Origin: Caprella mutica
Taxonomy: Eukaryota > Arthropoda > Malacostraca > Amphipoda > Caprellidae
Direction: 5' to 3'
NCBI GenBank assembly: GCA_947561585.1
Contig: CANNZV010000420.1
Span: forward strand, 186,001-250,000
Length of the DNA: 64,000 nt
Made by a program: the position numbers and the translations under genes. Within the stretch, counting starts at the first letter, position 1. Each line of letters opens with the position of its first letter. This document shows positions 37,215 to 48,600 of the stretch, piece after piece. The notes under the pieces were generated by a model, which made no database searches, was not told the origin of the DNA, and saw only the letters and a list, made by a program, of their open reading frames with translations.

Positions 37215-37443
37215 AGTCTGTATTTGGTCCACAAAATTCCACTGACTTTTTGAAAAAGCTGAAAAAATCCACCATAAATTTCCAGTAATTTGGCTGAACC
37301 ACCAACATTTTAGTGATTTTACACATTTTTCCACCGAAAATTAATGATAATTGATAATATAGGAATAAATAGCTAAAAATCCACCAACTTTGCTAGAAAA
37401 CTTCCACCGACATGTCAGAGGAATTTACCATGAAATACAGACT
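37215..37443 (-). mobile_element. Miniature inverted-repeat element, family 1, copy 2
   Basis: Inverted copy of 36620-36852, about 229 bp. It starts agtctgtatttggtccac and ends ggaatttaccatgaaataca then gact. Ends agtctgtatt and aatacagact are exact 10 bp inverted repeats. The internal ttccaccgacatgtcagagg corresponds to the near-palindrome of copy 1. Together copies 1 and 2 form a large inverted structure around 36.6-37.4 kb. Confidence 0.6.
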
Positions 37444-37456
37444 CCATGTATAAGAG

Positions 37457-37668
37457 CATGTCAGTTAAAGCCAATTAATTAGCTTATATTTGAAATGGTC
37501 AAATCTCAGATATGTCTAATTGGCTTTAAATTTTGAATTAATTCCTTTTTTCCCATGTTAATTTTGGCTTGAAATCTTAAAAAAAACGAGCCTATTTGGC
37601 TTGGTTCATATTTTTTATTAAATTTTGGCTCAAAAATTGGCTTACAATTTTCCAGCCTCTGAAACATG
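37457..37668 (+). mobile_element. Short dispersed repeat, family 2, copy 1
   Basis: Starts catgtcagttaaagccaa and ends ttacaattttccagcctctg then aaacatg. It contains internal mirrored ttggct/agccaa motifs and the phrase atgttaattttggcttgaaa. A direct copy follows 340 bp downstream and an inverted one lies 340 bp upstream. No coding capacity. Confidence 0.55.
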
Positions 37669-37798
37669 GTAACAGACTGGTAACTGGGTCCTACTGAACT
37701 AGTATCTCTCAACTTAACTAGAGTCTAGTCTGTCTAGAGAGCTCAGAGAGGCAGGTAACCTACATAGTACATACTAGCCATGTTTTAGAGTAGGTAGG

Positions 37799-38050
37799 TA
37801 TGTCAGTTAAAGCCAACTATATAATTGTCTTAGATTTTAATTTTCAAAAGGTCAATACCTACTCAGATAAGTAGGTATACCTAGGTACCTAATTGGCATA
37901 CAATTTTAAATTATTTCTTATGTTCCTATGTTAATTTTGGCTTGAAATCTACAAAATAAGCTAAATTGGCTTAGCTCGGAATTTTTGTGAAATTTTTTGG
38001 CTCTAAAATTGGCTTAGGTACTTACAATTTTCCAGCCTCTGAAACATGAC
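37799..38050 (+). mobile_element. Short dispersed repeat, family 2, copy 2
   Basis: Direct relative of 37457-37668: tatgtcagttaaagccaact at the start, atgttaattttggcttgaaa in the middle, tacaattttccagcctctga then aacatgac at the end. An insertion rich in taggtacctaggt-type palindromic steps (about 37875-37895) makes it longer. Confidence 0.55.
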
Positions 38051-38879
38051 ATACCTAGGTAATAGCTACCTATATACCTTCCTACTATTTTGTAATTTTA
38101 GCTTATAAGCCATAGCTAAGTGGTACTTCAGGATATAAAACAAATTAAACTACCAATCTTGCTACCTAATTAGGTTGATTGGCTTAGCCCAGGTACATTT
38201 TCAAACTCAAAATATCAAGAGACGAGTGACGACTTACCTGATGAAGAGGTTTTGTTATACAAACATATTTCGAGCGGATTCTCAATGTTAATAATGAGTT
38301 TTTGGACCTAGATTTACAATTTAAACTAGGTATAGGTATTTCTAATTTCAAATCTCTACAGTGTAACAGATCTGAAGCACAATAGAATGGTCTTGAAATT
38401 CGTGCCGAATTAGGCGGTAATAAAGGGTTGAGAAACAAAAGCTAAGCGTAATGATTGGTATACAGTTTCAAACCCTTTATAAAAACTGTTTGTAGATTCC
38501 AGTATCTTCAAACAGATTTAATTGTTTGAGAAATAGTTCGGCTAAGTGTTTTATACTATATTCAGATTCACAGCATAAGCTGTATCTACTCCAAATATAT
38601 CTCAAGGAACTGAATGAGTTTATCAATAAATACATATATAGGTATTTTTTTTAAATTAATAAAAATATTATTTTTTATACCTAATGGTTTATTGATATTC
38701 CTGATTCAATTTACGTACTTTTCATCGAATGAATCATTCTTTCCGGACTAAACCTATACTTTTTTATTACATGAATAGTTATTACAATTCATTATCCATA
38801 ATTATTATATATATACACTCCCATAAATAACATTGCAATAATTAGCTATATATATACTTCGTTTTCTATGCCTGCGCTT
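38051..38879. other. AT-rich interior next to the right inverted repeat
   Basis: No confirmed gene. On the plus strand 38245-38385 is open for 46 codons (for example VIQTYFERILNVNNEFLDLD), and after a TAG the same frame stays open to 38445. On the minus strand 38184-38438 is open for 84 codons. Both are within chance expectation for this base composition, and they overlap, so at most one could be real. The rest is poly-A/T-rich. Confidence 0.4.
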
Positions 38880-38891
38880 CGTTTTCTATGC
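38857..38891. repeat. 20 bp-period direct duplication at the inner edge of the right repeat
   Basis: cttcgttttctatgc occurs at 38857-38871 and again at 38877-38891. The inner edge of the right terminal repeat (gttttctatgc) is duplicated inward with a cctgcg spacer. The left end has only one copy. Confidence 0.75.
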
Positions 38892-39065
38892 AATGAGATG
38901 CGGTTAAGAGACTCTTGTTTGCCGCTAACTTCAACCGTTTTACGTGAGTGTTAAGCGCTCAGCACATCAAGATTGTAACCGTTTTCACTGGTGCTAAGCG
39001 CTTAAGAGACTTTACCTTGAGCAACCCGATTTTTGCGGTTAAGAGACTTTGGCTTGTGGCCCTTC
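38880..39065 (-). repeat. Right terminal inverted repeat (186 bp)
   Basis: Reverse-complement partner of 28755-28940. The end reads GGCTTGTGGCCCTTC next to ATAT. The only mismatch is the C in gcgctcagcac (38952-38965), which breaks one base pair of the internal hairpin. Directly inside it lies a short duplicated stretch that is absent at the left end. Confidence 0.95.
38952..39004. other. Subterminal hairpin in the right inverted repeat, one mismatch
   Basis: Mirror of the left-end hairpin. Arms are taagcgctcagcac (38952-38965) and gtgctaagcgctta (38991-39004). One substitution disturbs one pair and destroys the aagcgctt palindrome in the inner arm. This is the only difference between the two terminal repeats. 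Confidence 0.65.
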
Positions 39066-39069
39066 ATAT
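39066..39069. repeat. Target site duplication, right copy (ATAT)
   Basis: Second ATAT, followed by gaaaatggatatgaaataa, the normal continuation of a T monomer. A 7 bp duplication (atatgaa) is possible if the terminal GAA of the left end belongs to the target. Confidence 0.75.
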
Positions 39070-39329
39070 GAAAATGGATATGAAATAATCACCAGCTTCT
39101 TTTCAGAAGATTATGTATGAGGTTTGGACTGAAAAAAAGGAGAATGTGGTGGGCTGTAGTAAACTGGTTGGAAATGGTATAGTTAGGTCTAATGTTGGAA
39201 TCTACATCCTGTATCGATATTAAAGATTAAAATTAATGTATTAAAGAACCAGATATTATTCGTAACGAAACTATTTGAAATCAAATAAGAATTTCTGTTG
39301 TATAAATAAATTTAGAAAATTAACATAAT

Positions 39330-42300
39330 CATAGTGATATATAATTCAAACGAGAGCATATAGAATTCAATTGTTCGTATAACTAGACAAAGTAATAAAA
39401 CATAAGTAATAAAACAGTAAATTCAAGCTCTCCTTTAAAAATATAAATCTGTTTCGGGTATAGAAAACTATATTCCATCTACTTATTCTTAGAGGAGAAC
39501 CTCAAATTCTGAAATGTTCTAGAATTAACTTATTATGCATTCGTAAAAGTAAGACAAAGAGAAGGTAATTACAAACCAGATACAGTAAGTAGATTGACAA
39601 AAGAAATAATATGAAAGAAAAGAAGAAGAACGGAGATAAGAACGATAACCGGTTGGAGTTTGAAAAATAACGAAAAAATTGGTCACTAAGTATTATATGA
39701 AAATGGATATGAAATAATCACCAGCTTCTTCTTAGAAGATTATGTATGAGGTTTGGACTGAAAAAAAATGAGATTGTGGTGGGCTGTAGTACACTGGTTG
39801 AAACGGTATAGTTAGGTCTAATGTTGAAATCTACATCCTGTATCGATATTTAAGATTGAAAATACTGTATTAAAGAACCAGATATTATTCGTAACGAAAC
39901 TATTTGAAATCAAATGAGAATTTGCTATTGTATAAATAAATTTAGAAAATTAACATATATCATAGTGATATATAATTCAAACGAGAGCATATAGAATTCA
40001 ATTGTTCGTATAACTAGACAAAGTAATAAAAGATAAGTAATAAAACAGTAAATTCAAGCTCTCCTATAAAAATATAAATCTGTCTCGGGTTTAGACACCT
40101 ATATTCCATCTACATATTCTTAGAGGAGAACCTCAAATTCTGAAATGTTCTAGAATTCACTTGTTATGCATTCGAGAAGTAAGACAAAAAGAAGGTAATT
40201 TCAAACCAGAAACAGTAAATAGATCGACAAAAGAAATAATATGAAAGAAAAGGAGAAGAATGGAGATAAGAACGATAACTGGTTGGAGTTTGAAAAATAA
40301 TGAGAAAACTAGTCACAAAGTATTATATGAAAATGGATATGAAATAATCACCAGCTTCTTTTTAGAAAATTATGTATAAGGTTTGGACTGAAAAAAAATG
40401 AGATTGTGGTGGGCTGCAGTACACTGGTTGGAAATGGTATAGTTAGGTCTAGTGTTGGAATCTACAACCTGTATCGATATTAAAGATTGAAAATACTGTA
40501 TTAAAGAACCAGATATTATTCGTAACGAAACTATTTGAAATCAAATAAGAATTTTCTGTTGTATAAATAAATTTAGAAAATTAACATATATCATAGTGAT
40601 ATATAATTCAAACAAGAGCATATAGAATTCAATTGTTCGTATAACTAGACAAAGTAATAAAACATAAGTAATAAAAAAGTAAATTCAAGCTCTCCTTTAA
40701 AAATATAGATCTGTCTCGGGTTTAGACAACTATATTCCATCTACTTATTCTTAGAGGAGAACCTCAAATTCTGAAATGTTCTAGAATTCATTTATTATGC
40801 ATTCGTAGAAGTAAGACAAAAAGAAGGTAATTACAAACGAGATACAGTAAATAGATTGACAAAAGAAATAATATGAAAGAAAAGAAGAAGAACGGAGATA
40901 AGAACGATAACCGGTTGGAGTTTGAAAAATAACGAAAAAATTGGTCACAAAGTATTATATGAAAATGGATATGAAATAATCACCAGCTTCTTTTTAGAAG
41001 ATTATGTATGAGGTTTGGACTGAAAAAAAATGAGATTGTGGTGGGCTGTAGTACACTGGTTGGAAATGGTATAGTTAGGTCTAATGTTGAAATCTACATC
41101 CTGTATCGATATTAAAGATTGAAAATACTGTATTAAAGAACCAGATATTATTCGTAACGAAACTATTTGAAATCAAATGAGAATTTGCTGTTGTATAAAT
41201 AAATTTAGAAAATTAACATATATCATAGTGATATATAATTCAAACGAGAGCATATAGAATTCAACTGTTCGTATAACTAGACAAAGTAATAAAAGATAAG
41301 AAATAAAACAGTAAATTCAAGCTCTCCTATAAAAATATAAATCTGTCTCGGGTTTAGACACCTATATTCTATCTACTTATTCCTAAAGGAGAACCTCAAA
41401 TTCTGAAATGTTCTAGAATTCACTCATTATGCATTCGTAGAAGTAAGACAAAGAGAAGGTAATTACAAACCAGATACAGTAAATAGATTGACAAAAGAAA
41501 TAATATGAAATAAAAGAAGAAGAATGGAGATAAGAACGATATCCGGTTGGAGTTTGAAAAATAACGTAAAAACTGGTCACAAAGTATATATGAAAATGGA
41601 TATGAAATAATCACCAGCTTCTTTTCAGAAGATTATGTATGAGGTTTGGACTGAAAAAAAAGGAGAATGTGGTGGGCTGTAGTAAACTGGTTGGAAATGG
41701 TATAGTTAGGTCTAATGTTGGAATCTACATCCTGTATCGATATTAAAGATTGAAAATACTGTATTAATGAACCAGATATTATTCGTAACGAAACTATTTG
41801 AAATCAAATAAGAATTTTCTGTTGTATAAATAAATTTAGAAAATTAACATATATCATAGTGATATATAATTCAAACAAGAGCATATAGAATTCAATTGTT
41901 CGTATAACTAGATAAAGTAATAAAACATAAGTAATAAAACAGTAAATTCAAGCTCTCCTTTAAAAATATAGATCTGTCTCGGGTTTAGACAACTATATTC
42001 CATCTACTTATTCTTAGAGGAGAACCTCAAATTCTGAAATGTTCTAGAATTCATTTATTATGCATTCGTAGAAGTAAGACAAAGAGAAGGTAATTACAAA
42101 CGAGATACAGTAAATAGATTGACAAAAGAAATAATATGAAAGAAAAGAAGAAGAACGGAGATAAGAACGATAACCGGTTGGAGTTTGAAAAATAACGAAA
42201 AAATTGGTCACAAAGTATTATATGAAAATGGATATGAAATAATCACCAGCTTCTTTTTAGAAGATTATGTACATATGAGGTTTGGACTGAAAAAAGGAGA

Positions 42301-45300
42301 TTGTGGTGGGCTGTAGTAAACTGGTTGGAAATGGTATAGTTAGGTCTAGTGCTGGAATCTACAACCTGTATCGATATTAAAGATTAAAAATAATGTATTA
42401 AAGAACCAGATACTATTCGTAACGAAACTATTTGAAATCGAATGAGAATTTGCTATTGTATAAATAAATTTAGAAAATTAACATATATCATAGTGATATA
42501 TAATTCAAACGAGAGCATATATAATTCAATTGTTCGTATAACTAGACAAAGTAATAAAAGATAAGTAATAAAACAGTAAATTCAAGATCTCCTTTAAAAA
42601 TATAGATCTGTCTCGGGTTTAGACAACTATATTCCATCTACTTATTCTTAGAGGAGAACCTCAAATTCTGAAATGTTCTAGAATTCATTTATTATGCATT
42701 CGTAGAAGTAAGACAAAGAGAAGGTAATTTCAAACCAGAAACAGTAAATAGATCGACAAAAGAAATAATATGAAAGAAAAGGAGAAGAATGGAGATAGGA
42801 ATGATAACTGGTTGGAGTTTGAAAAATAATGAGAAAACTAGTCACAAAGTATTATATGAAAATGGATATGAAATAATCACCAGCTTTTTTTTAGAAAATT
42901 ATGTATGAGGTTTGGACTGAAAAAAAATGAGATTGTGGTGGGCTGCAGTACACTGGTTGGAAATGGTATAGTTAGGTCTAGTGTTGGAATCTACAACCTG
43001 TATCGATATTAAAGATTAAAAATAATGTATTAAAGAACCAGATACTATTCGTAACGAAACTATTTGAAATCGAATGAGAATTTGCTATTGTATAAATAAA
43101 TTTAGAAAATTAACATATATCATAGTGATATATAATTCAAACGAGAGCATATATAATTCAATTGTTCGTATAACTAGACAAAGTAATAAAAGATAAGTAA
43201 TAAAACAGTAAATTCAAGATCTCCTATAAAAATATAAATCTGTCTCGGGTTTAGACACCTATATTCCATCTACATATTCTTAGAGGAGAACCTCAAATTC
43301 TGAAATGTTCTAGAATTCACTTGTTATGCATTCGAGAAGTAAGACAAAAAGAAGGTAATTTCAAACCAGAAACAGTAAATAGATCGACAAAAGAAATAAT
43401 ATGAAAGAAAAGGAGAAGAATGGAGATAAGAACGATAACTGGTTGGAGTTTGAAAAATAATGAGAAAACTAGTCACAAAGTATTATATGAAAATGGATAT
43501 GAAATAATCACCAGCTTCTTTTTAGAAAATTATGTATGAGGTTTGGACTGAAAAAAAATGAGATTGTGGTGGGCTGCAGTACACTGGTTGGAAATGGTAT
43601 AGTTAGGTCTAGTGCTGGAATCTACAACCTGTATCGATATTAAAGATTAAAAATAATGTATTAAAGAACCAGATATTATTCGTAACGAAACTATTTGAAA
43701 TCAGAAAAGAATTTTCTGTTGTATAAATAAATTTAGAAAATTAACATATATCATAGTGATATATAATTCAATCGAGAGCATATAGAATTCAATTGTTCGT
43801 ATAACTAGACAAAGTAATAAAACATAAGTAATAAAACAGTAAATTCAAGCTCTCCTATAAAAATATAAATCTGTTTCGGGTTTAGACACCTATCTTCTAT
43901 CTACTTATTCTTAGAGGAGAACCTCCAATTCTGAAATGTTCTAGAATTCACTCATTATGCATTCGTAGAAGTAAGACAATGAAAAGGTAATTTCAAACCA
44001 GAAACAGTAAATAGATCGACAAAAGAAATAATATGAAAGAAAAGGAGAAGAATGGAGATAAGAACGATAACTGGTTGGAGTTTGAAAAATAATGAGAAAA
44101 CTAGTCACAAAGTATTATATGAAAATGGATATGAAATAATCACCAGCTTCTTTTTAGAAAATTATGTATGAGGTTTGGACTGAAAAAAAATGAGATTGTG
44201 GTGGGCTGCAGTACACTGGTTGGAAATGGTATAGTTAGGTCTAGTGCTGGAATCTACAACCTGTATCGATATTAAAGATTAAAAATAATGTATTAAAGAA
44301 CCAGATATTATTCGTAACGAAACTATTTGAAATCAGAAAAGAATTTTCTGTTGTATAAATAAATTTAGAAAATTAACATATATCATAGTGATATATAATT
44401 CAATCGAGAGCATATAGAATTCAATTGTTCGTATAACTAGACAAAGTAATAAAACATAAGTAATAAAACAGTAAATTCAAGCTCTCCTATAAAAATATAA
44501 ATCTGTTTCGGGTTTAGACACCTATCTTCTATCTACTTATTCTTAGAGGAGAACCTCAAATTCTGAAATGTTCTAGAATTCATTTATTATGCATTCGTAG
44601 AAGTAAGACAAAGAGAAGGTAATTACAAACGAGATACAGTAAATAGATTGACAAAAGAAATAATATGAAAGAAAAGAAGAAGAACGGAGATAAGAACGAT
44701 AACCGGTTGGAGTTTGAAAAATAACGAAAAAATTGGTCACAAAGTATTATATGAAAATGGATATGAAATAATCACCAGCTTCTTTTTAGAAGATTATGTA
44801 CATATGAGGTTTGGACTGAAAAAAGGAGATTGTGGTGGGCTGTAGTAAACTGGTTGGAAATGGTATAGTTAGGTCTAATGTTGGAATCTACAACCTGTAT
44901 CGATATTAAAGATTAAAAATAATGTATTAAAGAACCAGATATTATTCGTAACGAAACAATTTGAAATCAAATAAGAATTTTCTGTTGTATAAATAAATAT
45001 AGAAAATTAACATATATCATAGTGATATATAATTCAAACGAGAGCATATAGAATTCAATTGTTCGTATAACTAGACAAAGTAATAAAACATAAGTAATAA
45101 AACAGTAAATTCAAGCTTTCCTATGAAAATATAAATCTGTTTCGGGTTTAGACACCTATATTCTATCTACTTATTCTTAGAGGAGAACCTCAAATTCTGA
45201 AATGTTCTAGAATTCACTCATTATGCATTCGTAGAAGTAAGACAATGAAAAGGTAATTTCAAACCAGAAACAGTAAATAGATCGACAAAAGAAATAATAT

Positions 45301-45649
45301 GAAAGAAAAGGAGAAGAATGGAGATAAGAACGATAACTGGTTGGAGTTTGAAAAATAATGAGAAAACTAGTCACAAAGTATTATATGAAAATGGATATGA
45401 AATAATCACCAGCTTCTTTTTAGAAAATTATGTATGAGGTTTGGACTGAAAAAAAATGAGATTGTGGTGGGCTGCAGTACACTGGTTGGAAATGGTATAG
45501 TTAGGTCTAGTGTTGGAATCTACAACCTGTATCGATATTAAAGATTAAAAATAATGTATTAAAGAACCAGATATTATTCGTAACGAAACTATTTGAAATC
45601 GAATGAGAATTTGCTATTGTATAAATAAATTTAGAAAATTAACATATAT
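39330..45649. repeat. Array domain right of the insertion, mixed and chimeric monomers
   Basis: Ten monomers. The first four read B (39330), A-like (39961), D (40592) and E (41224), the same order as the 4-mer at 4415-9464, so that unit type flanks the insertion on both sides. The monomer at 41855 begins as D, carries the extra cata after gattatgta, and switches to a Q-like end (gaaaaaaggagattg). Two monomers at 42489 and 43121 share gagcatatataattc, and 43752 is P-like with acctccaattc. The one at 44384 is another P-to-D-to-Q chimera with the cata insertion, and 45018 is R-like at its start with an A-like end. No regular higher-order unit is evident. Confidence 0.75.
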
Positions 45650-48600
45650 CATAGTGATATATAATTCAAACGAGAGCATATATAATTCAATTGTTCGTAT
45701 AACTAGACAAAGTAATAAAAGATAAGTAATAAAACAGTAAATTCAAGCTCTCCTATAAAAATATAAATCTGTTTCGGGTTTAGACACCTATCTTCTATCT
45801 ACTTATTCTTAGAGGAGAACCTCCAATTCTGAAATGTTCTAGAATTCACTCATTATGCATTCGTAGAAGTAAGACAATGAAAAGGTAATTTCAAACCAGA
45901 AACAGTAAATAGATCGACAAAAGAAATAATATGAAAGAAAAGGAGAAGAATGGAGATAAGAACGATAACTGGTTGGAGTTTGAAAAATAATGAGAAAACT
46001 AGTCACAAAGTATTATATGAAAATGGATATGAAATAATCACCAGCTTCTTTTTAGAAAATTATGTATGAGGTTTGGACTGAAAAAAAATGAGATTGTGGT
46101 GGGCTGCAGTACACTGGTTGGAAATGGTATAGTTAGGTCTAGTGTTGGAATCTACAACCTGTATCGATATTAAAGATTAAAATTAATGTATTAAAGAACC
46201 AGTTATTATTCGTAACGAAACTATTTGAAATCAAATAAGAATTTCTGTTGTATAAATAAATTTAGAAAATTTACATATATCATAGTGATATATAATTCAA
46301 ACGAGAGCATATAGAATTCAATTGTTCGTATAACTAGACAAAGTAATAAAACATAAGTAATAAAACAGTAAATTCAAGCTCTCCTTTAAAAATATAAATC
46401 TGTCTCGGGTTTAGAAAACTATATTCCATCTACTTATTCTTAGAGGAGAACCTCAAATTTTGAAATGTTCTAGAATTCACTCATTATGCATTCGTAGAAG
46501 TAAGACATAGAGAAGGTAATTTCAAACCAGAAACAGTAAATAGATCGACAAAAGAAATAATATGAAAGAAAAGGAGAAGAATGGAGATGAGAACGATAAC
46601 CGGTTGGAGTTTGAAAAATAACGAGAAAACTGTTCACAAAGTATTATATGAAAATGGATATAAAATAATCACCAGCTTCTTTTTAGAAGATTATGTATGA
46701 GGTTTGGACTGAAAAAAGGAGATTGTGGTGGGCTGTAGTAAACTGGTTGGAAATGGTATAGTTAGGTCTAATGTTGGAATCTACAACCTGTATCGATATT
46801 AAAGATTAAAAATAATGTATTAAAGAACCAGATATTATTCGTAACGAAACAATTTGAAATCAAATAAGAATTTTCTGTTGTATAAATAAATATAGAAAAT
46901 TAACATATATCATAGTGATATATAATTCAAACGAGAGCATATAGAATTCAATTGTTCGTATAACTAGACAAAGTAATAAAACATAAGTAATAAAACAGTA
47001 AATTCAAGCTTTCCTATAAAAATATAAATCTGTCTCGGGGTTTAGACACCTATATTCTATCTACTTATTCTTAAAGGAGAACCTCAAATTCTGAAATGTT
47101 CTAGAATTCACTCATTATGCATTCGTAGAAGTAAGACAAAGAGAAGGTAATTACAAACCAGATACAGTAAATAGATTGACAAAAGAAATAATATGAAATA
47201 AAAGAAGAAGAATGGAGATAAGAACGATAACTGGTTAGAGTTTGAAAAATAACGAGAAAACTAGTCACAAATTATTATATGAAAATGGATATGAAATAAT
47301 CACCAGCTTCTTTTTAGAAAATTATGTATGAGGTTTGGACTGAAAAAAAGGAGATTGTGGTGGGCTGTAGTAAACTGGTTGGAAATGGTATAGTTAGGTC
47401 TAATGTTGGAATCTACAACCTGTATCGATATTAAAGATTGAAAATAATGTATTAAAGAACCAGATATTATTCGTAACGAAACTATTTGAAATCAAATAAG
47501 AATTTTCTGTTGTATAAATAAATATAGAAAATTAACATATATCATAGTGATATATAATTCAAACGAGAGAATATAGAATTCAATTGTTCGTATAACTAGA
47601 CAAAGTAATAAAACATAAGTAATAAAACAGTAAATTCAAGCTCTCCTATAAAAATATAAATCTGTTTCGGGTTTAGACACCTATCTTCTATCTACTTTTT
47701 CTGAGAGGAGAACCTCAAATTCTGAAATGTTCTAGAATTCACTCATTATGCATTCGTAGAAGTAAGACAAAGAGAAGGTAATTCCAAACCAGAAACAGTA
47801 AATAGATCAACAAAAGAAATAATATGAAAGAAAAGGAAAAGAATAGAGATAAGAACGATATCCGGTTGGAGTTTGAAAAATAACGAAAAAACTGGTCACA
47901 AAGTATTATATGAAAATGGATATGAAATAATCACCAGCTTCTTTTCAGAAGATTATGTATGAGGTTTGGACTGAAAAAAAGGAGAATGTGGTGGGCTGTA
48001 GTAAACTGGTTGGAAATGGTATAGTTAGGTCTAATGTTGGAATCTACATCCTGTATCGATATTAAAGATTAAAAATAATGTATTAAAGAACCAGATATTA
48101 TTCGTAACGAAACTATTTGAAATCGAATGAGAATTTGCTATTGTATAAATAAATTTAGAAAATTAACATATATCATAGTGATATATAATTCAAACGAGAG
48201 CATATATAATTCAATTGTTCGTATAACTAGACAAAGTAATAAAAGATAAGTAATAAAACAGTAAATTCAAGATCTCCTATAAAAATATAAATCTGTCTCG
48301 GGTTTAGACACCTATATTCCATCTACATATTCTTAGAGGAGAACCTCAAATTCTGAAATGTTCTAGAATTCACTTGTTATGCATTCGAGAAGTAAGACAA
48401 AAAGAAGGTAATTTCAAACCAGAAACAGTAAATAGATCGACAAAAGAAATAATATGAAAGAAAAGGAGAAGAATGGAGATAAGAACGATAACTGGTTGGA
48501 GTTTGAAAAATAATGAGAAAACTAGTCACAAAGTATTATATGAAAATGGATATGAAATAATCACCAGCTTCTTTTTAGAAAATTATGTATGAGGTTTGGA

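Larger units (their letters stand above)
28755..39065. mobile_element. 10.3 kb terminal-inverted-repeat element inserted in the satellite, no recognisable transposase
   Basis: The element begins GAAGGGCCACAAGCC and ends with its reverse complement. Terminal inverted repeats are 186 bp with one mismatch, and ATAT flanks both sides (28751-28754 and 39066-39069). Removing the element and one ATAT restores an ordinary T monomer, so the boundaries are firm. The ends GAA/TTC could instead be assigned to the target on one side, giving a 7 bp duplication (atatgaa); the symmetric reading is simpler. Long matched ends and a short target duplication are typical of cut-and-paste DNA transposons, and a 4 bp duplication narrows the superfamily, but I cannot assign it. 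No frame longer than 90 codons exists inside and no transposase, integrase or polymerase motif is visible. It is best viewed as a large non-autonomous element with captured sequence and older nested insertions. Confidence 0.9.

Noticed and set aside
37052..37712. Minus-strand frames of 60 and 68 codons at 37052-37234 and 37506-37712
   Set aside because: They lie within or across family 1 and family 2 miniature elements and have no counterpart in the other copies of those elements.
38184..38438. 84-codon minus-strand frame next to the right terminal repeat
   Set aside because: Chance-length for this composition and contradicted by an overlapping plus-strand open stretch; no recognisable motif.
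28755..39065. Maverick/Polinton or integrated viral element
   Set aside because: Those normally have a 6 bp target duplication and encode a protein-primed polymerase, integrase and capsid genes. None is visible here and the duplication is 4 bp (or 7).
28755..39065. LTR retrotransposon
   Set aside because: The ends are inverted, not direct, repeats; there is no TG...CA long repeat, primer-binding site or polymerase frame.
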